A DNA stretch of 9,763 bases, taken from the NCBI GenBank assembly GCA_020532365.1, contig JAJBBL010000105.1, positions 1 through 9,763 on the forward strand, read 5' to 3'. Position numbers and translations under genes: made by a program. Origin of the DNA: Candidatus Cloacimonadota bacterium. GTDB lineage: Bacteria > Cloacimonadota > Cloacimonadia > Cloacimonadales > JAJBBL01. The notes under the pieces are model-generated. The model saw nothing but the letters and a program-made list of their open reading frames with translations. It was not told where the DNA came from and ran no database searches. This document shows positions 6,488-9,763 of the stretch, one piece after another (positions within the stretch are counted from its first letter, which is position 1; each line of letters starts with the position of its first letter).

Positions 6488-7621
6488 ATGAAGAAAATAG
6501 CAGTCTTAGGTATCACCGGTTCAATTGGACTTTCTGTAGTGGAAGTGGTCAGACAACACTCAGATAGGTTTCAAATAACGTTTGCCACCGCACATAGCAA
6601 TCAAGAACTTCTCTTTTCATTGGCTGAAGAGTTTGCAATCGATCAGATAGTAGTCACCAGCGACAATAAAGTTAAGCAGCCGCAGGGTCTGAAAAGTAAA
6701 CTCTATTATGGCACAGACGAAGCTATAAAACTACTCAAAGAGAGTGACTATGACTTAGTCATTAACGCCGTATCTGGCTCGGCAGGGCTCATATACTCCT
6801 ACAACATATTGAATAACGGACAGAAGCTTGCCCTCGCTAATAAAGAATCACTCGTTATGGCTGGGCACATCCTTACTAAGATGCCCGGTGGCAACCAGAT
6901 AATCCCTATTGATAGTGAGCATAGCGCAATCTTACAGCTCATCGATAATCTGCCAGCTGATGATATAGACAACCTTATCTTAACCGCTTCCGGCGGACCT
7001 TTCCGTGAACTACCCCTTGATGAGTTTGCCAGTATAACCCCTGAGCGGGCGTTGAGCCATCCCACCTGGTCGATGGGGACTAAGATTTCCATCGATTCTG
7101 CCACTATGTTTAACAAAGGCTTAGAGGTCATCGAAGCACATTGGCTATTTAACACACCTTATGACAGAATAAAGGCTGTCATCCACCCTCAGTCTATCGT
7201 CCACTCGCTTGTAGAGTGTCGAGACGGTTCAATATTTGCTCAAATGGGTAACCCATCTATGCAGCTTCCAATCTTATACGCTCTAAACTATCCCAACCAC
7301 CACCCTTCAGAGCATCATAGAACTAAGATTACTGATCTACCTCCTCTAACGTTTAGCGAAATAGAGTCTGAAAGGTATCCTCTCTACCAATTAGCTGTGG
7401 ATGCCGGTATAGAAGGGGGCATTTATCCAACAGTATTAAATGCCGCTAATGAGGCTGCTATAAACCTATTCTTGCAACGAAGAGTTCCCTTCACTGATAT
7501 ATTTAGACTTACCAACGAAGCTCTTCAGCACTACCAAAATATCGATAATCCTGATATCGAGACTATCATATCCACTAATTGTCTTGTTTACAACGAAGTA
7601 CTATCACGTTATCTTGAGTGA
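6488..7621 (+). CDS. dxr: 1-deoxy-D-xylulose 5-phosphate reductoisomerase
   Basis: A complete 377-residue cytoplasmic enzyme (family about 380-400) that converts DXP to 2-C-methyl-D-erythritol 4-phosphate with NADPH and a divalent metal, the committed step of MEP-pathway isoprenoid synthesis. The NADPH-binding loop is G8-I-T-G-S-I-G14. 'ANKESLVMAG' (117-126) carries the conserved N-K-E. Metal ligands are D142 and E144 in 'PIDSEHSAI', and E213 at the end of the H191-to-E213 block ('HPTWSMGTKISIDSATM', then FNKGLE). The substrate phosphate loop 'SGGPFR' begins at S168. The spacing H191/N209/K210/E213 equals that of E. coli H209/N227/K228/E231. 'HPQSIVHSLVE' and 'LNAANEAAI' in the C-terminal part are also typical. 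All catalytic residues are present, so it should be active and a fosmidomycin target. ATG at 6488 is 9 bp after the upstream stop, with a weak ACGGA ahead. The product feeds quinone and undecaprenyl-phosphate synthesis; no other MEP gene is in the window. Confidence 0.98.
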   Translation: MKKIAVLGITGSIGLSVVEVVRQHSDRFQITFATAHSNQELLFSLAEEFAIDQIVVTSDNKVKQPQGLKSKLYYGTDEAIKLLKESDYDLVINAVSGSAGLIYSYNILNNGQKLALANKESLVMAGHILTKMPGGNQIIPIDSEHSAILQLIDNLPADDIDNLILTASGGPFRELPLDEFASITPERALSHPTWSMGTKISIDSATMFNKGLEVIEAHWLFNTPYDRIKAVIHPQSIVHSLVECRDGSIFAQMGNPSMQLPILYALNYPNHHPSEHHRTKITDLPPLTFSEIESERYPLYQLAVDAGIEGGIYPTVLNAANEAAINLFLQRRVPFTDIFRLTNEALQHYQNIDNPDIETIISTNCLVYNEVLSRYLE

Positions 7622-7643
7622 AACGCTAAGTTTATAGAATATT

Positions 7644-7650
7644 AGGTAAC
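7644..7650 (+). promoter_or_regulatory. AGGTAAC ribosome-binding-like site before comEC
   Basis: AGGTAAC ends 4 nt before the ATG at 7655 in the 33-bp gap after dxr. It is the same heptamer as before the FN3 lipoprotein and supports 7655 as the comEC start. Confidence 0.45.
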
Positions 7651-7654
7651 CCTT

Positions 7655-9763
7655 ATGATAACCGGGAAAGAAGCTAAAACACCTATCCCTCTTCTCTTCC
7701 CTGCAATAGTATGGATTTTAGGGATAGTGCTTGGCTTTTACCTCTATTCTACACTCTCAACACTCCCCCCTAATACAATAATAATAGCCTCGGCAACTAC
7801 CTTTCTACTCCTCTTATCGCTATACGTTTTCATCAAAAGGCGGAGTATACGGTTTGGAATACTCCTATTGACCATTTTCCTACTCGCCTTTTTAAGGTCT
7901 TTTGTTTTCTCTTCCCTACCACCTAACCACATCAACAACTTGTTAGATAAAAAGGGGAACTTTACCCAAAAAGTGACGTTCACCATTACAGAAGAGCCTA
8001 AATTTATCGATAATGAGTTCGGGCTTAGCTACTTAGTACGGGGTGAGTTCTCACACATAGCAGGTAACCCTACCGTCGGTAGATTCCAAAGCTACATACC
8101 AGCAAGATTTATAGACGAAGAGCAGGCTCCACTCGTATTTGGTAAAAATTATTCAATGATTGCGGAAGTGGTCAAGGTGCCTTCAGACGGACTTGTTAAG
8201 TTTCCGGAACTACGGTTTAATCAACATAAATATCCACAAGTACGTGCTTACCCCAAGGGTTTGGTCAAAGGGGAGGTAAGTGGTACTGAAAAAGAGTTAT
8301 CTAAATACAAGCATCTTCTTAACAATGTACGTGTGGGGATAGTAAATCGGATCGATTCCAGATTCACCTCAGAAGAGGGTGCTTTTGTTAAAGCTGTATT
8401 ATTAGGCATACGTGAAGATGTAGGAGAGCTTCGAGATCTAATCGACAAGGGGGGTATGGCTCATTTATTAGCTATCAGCGGTCTTCATTTAGCGCTGATT
8501 GTTTTTTTACTTAGCCTTATACTCAAAATCTTCCGAATACGGCGCACACCTTTATGGATTACCTTAATTATCTTCTTAATCTTTTACGGCGAGCTATGTA
8601 ATTGGAGCCCTTCTATTAGTCGGGCAGCAGTTATGCTTTCATTGATAATGATCAGTCTAATCCTTCAACGTAAACCCTGTTACAACAATACCTTGATTGC
8701 TACTGTATTGATTATCACTGCTGTTAATCCAGCCCAAATATTCTCAGTAGGTCTGCAACTTTCATTCCTTTCGGTATTGATTTTGATCAATATAGTCCCA
8801 TATTTTGATAAGAGTTTACTTAAAGCATTCAAAAAGCGCTTTGGCTTAACCGAATTGAGGGGATTGCATAAGCTGCTTTACGATGGGACAATGCTTTTAA
8901 TTGTATCCACTTTTATGGCAGTCTTTTTAACTCCACTGACCATCATCTATTTTAACCGCTTCTCACTCAACGGCATCGTTGGGAACCTATTAAGTATCCC
9001 TTTGATGGGTATTCTACTCCCTCTCTCAGTGTTATTGATAGCACTCCCTGAAGTCCCTGCTCTGATCTTACCTTACCATAAAACGTTAAGTCTTGCCTAT
9101 TCCATCTTCTATAAGTGGGTCAACTTCTCTGCACATCTCCCTTTTTACTATGATTTTGTTAAGTTCGGCAAACTTCAGCTAACTCTCTCCTATCTCCTTT
9201 TAATCTCACTTTGCCTTTTCATACGCCAAAGAATATTGCTTAAAGAGCTACCCTCTAATGAAAGTGAGACACTAAACGGCGATGATTCACTCAATCTAAT
9301 CAAAAAGGCGCAGAGATATAGAGTCGCAACCCTGATCTTTACCCTTCTCTTTCTAATCAGCCTATTTCCTTTTAGTAGCGACAAGCTGAGAATCACCTTT
9401 TACGATGTAGACCATGGGGATTTATTTTTAATCGTAACACCACAAAAAGAGCATATCCTTATTGATACAGGTCCTACCAAAAGTATGAAAGGGCACTTTA
9501 AGAAATCAGCTCTACCCAATTTCCGAGAGAGGGGTATTAAGAAAATTGACTGGCTAATCATCACTCACCCACACAAAGACCATCACGGCGGTTTTAAATC
9601 GGTTAGTAAAAACGTGAAGGTCAACAATCTTATGGTTAACGACTTTTTCACTAAGAGCGATATCTGGAATGAATATAAAGATGTTGCCATTGAGCGTGGT
9701 ATAAACACAGTCGTCATCCAAGACACTACAAGCATTCAGTTAAAAAAGTTACGCTTGAAGATC
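7655..9763 (+). CDS. comEC: ComEC/Rec2 DNA-uptake channel (3' end cut by window)
   Basis: The frame is open from the ATG at 7655 to the last base, 703 codons with no stop, so the C-terminus lies outside the window. N-terminal hydrophobic segments at about 11-30, 40-57 and 62-78 lead into a soluble region (about 90-250) in the position of the DUF4131/OB-fold domain. Next is the Competence domain with the hallmark 'MAHLLAISGLHLALIV' (268-283), 'SPSISRAAVM' (318-327) and several more membrane helices up to about residue 570. The last part is a metallo-beta-lactamase domain: 'YDVDHGD' (583-589), 'HILIDTG' (600-606) and zinc motif H638-P-H640-K-D642-H643 followed by HGG. ComEC carries single-stranded DNA across the inner membrane during transformation; the MBL domain is thought to degrade the non-transported strand. 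By family size (700-850) only the end of the MBL domain should be missing. The usual 'DVGQGD' reads DVDHGD here. AGGTAAC (7644-7650) precedes the start, 33 bp after dxr. Confidence 0.95.
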   Translation, partial: MITGKEAKTPIPLLFPAIVWILGIVLGFYLYSTLSTLPPNTIIIASATTFLLLLSLYVFIKRRSIRFGILLLTIFLLAFLRSFVFSSLPPNHINNLLDKKGNFTQKVTFTITEEPKFIDNEFGLSYLVRGEFSHIAGNPTVGRFQSYIPARFIDEEQAPLVFGKNYSMIAEVVKVPSDGLVKFPELRFNQHKYPQVRAYPKGLVKGEVSGTEKELSKYKHLLNNVRVGIVNRIDSRFTSEEGAFVKAVLLGIREDVGELRDLIDKGGMAHLLAISGLHLALIVFLLSLILKIFRIRRTPLWITLIIFLIFYGELCNWSPSISRAAVMLSLIMISLILQRKPCYNNTLIATVLIITAVNPAQIFSVGLQLSFLSVLILINIVPYFDKSLLKAFKKRFGLTELRGLHKLLYDGTMLLIVSTFMAVFLTPLTIIYFNRFSLNGIVGNLLSIPLMGILLPLSVLLIALPEVPALILPYHKTLSLAYSIFYKWVNFSAHLPFYYDFVKFGKLQLTLSYLLLISLCLFIRQRILLKELPSNESETLNGDDSLNLIKKAQRYRVATLIFTLLFLISLFPFSSDKLRITFYDVDHGDLFLIVTPQKEHILIDTGPTKSMKGHFKKSALPNFRERGIKKIDWLIITHPHKDHHGGFKSVSKNVKVNNLMVNDFFTKSDIWNEYKDVAIERGINTVVIQDTTSIQLKKLRLKI

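Noticed and set aside
6799..7155. A 118-codon open frame on the - strand inside dxr
   Set aside because: It is fully antisense to the catalytic core of dxr, whose motifs are unmistakable. The translation shows no recognisable domain. The other reverse-strand open frames in the window (for example within 856-1182 and 7744-7986) are likewise shadows.
1..9763. Mobile elements, CRISPR arrays, tRNA genes, defence systems or riboswitches
   Set aside because: Genes fill nearly all the window. The gaps are at most 47 bp, and I saw no transposase, integrase, direct-repeat array, cloverleaf or conserved leader. No gene looks transferred by composition.

Overview
The window is a compact, AT-rich (roughly 40% GC by eye) bacterial chromosome segment. 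All eight genes lie on the + strand with gaps of at most 47 bp. The organism looks like a Gram-negative (diderm) bacterium. Evidence is two lipoproteins with lipoboxes, a PorV/PorQ-like predicted outer-membrane beta-barrel with a signal peptide, and a lipoprotein carrying an 'NPLDP' motif just after the lipidated cysteine. From memory, that motif is common in the FCB superphylum and in candidate phyla around it (Cloacimonadota, Fibrobacterota, Marinimicrobia and similar). That placement is inference; no rRNA or other marker is present to fix the taxon.

Layout, left to right: (1) 27-764, a small RNase Z-like metallo-beta-lactamase-fold hydrolase. (2) 748-2172, a TPR-repeat lipoprotein that overlaps gene 1 by 17 bp. 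(3) 2174-2785, a secreted or membrane protein resembling DUF5683. (4) 2799-3221, a small fibronectin-III-like lipoprotein with the NPLDP motif. (5) 3269-5473, a complete UvrD/PcrA-type superfamily 1 DNA helicase. (6) 5510-6478, a PorV/PorQ-like outer-membrane protein. (7) 6488-7621, a complete DXP reductoisomerase (dxr/ispC) of the MEP isoprenoid pathway. (8) 7655 to the window end, a ComEC/Rec2 DNA-uptake channel cut off by the window edge inside its C-terminal metallo-beta-lactamase domain.

The spacing suggests one long transcription unit or several overlapping ones. I see no convincing promoter or intrinsic terminator in any gap. Genes 2, 3 and 4 are nearly contiguous, all carry export signals and probably form an envelope cassette; the PorV-like gene may be related to it. 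The helicase, dxr and comEC are housekeeping or DNA-processing genes with no obvious direct link to that cassette. There are no RNA genes, mobile elements, CRISPR arrays or long repeats, and no gene-free stretch longer than 47 bp.

Overall this is an ordinary core-genome region. The parts with least known function are the TPR lipoprotein (especially its unrecognised C-terminal domain), the DUF5683-like protein and the NPLDP lipoprotein. I found no clear sign of a new defence, mobile or regulatory system.
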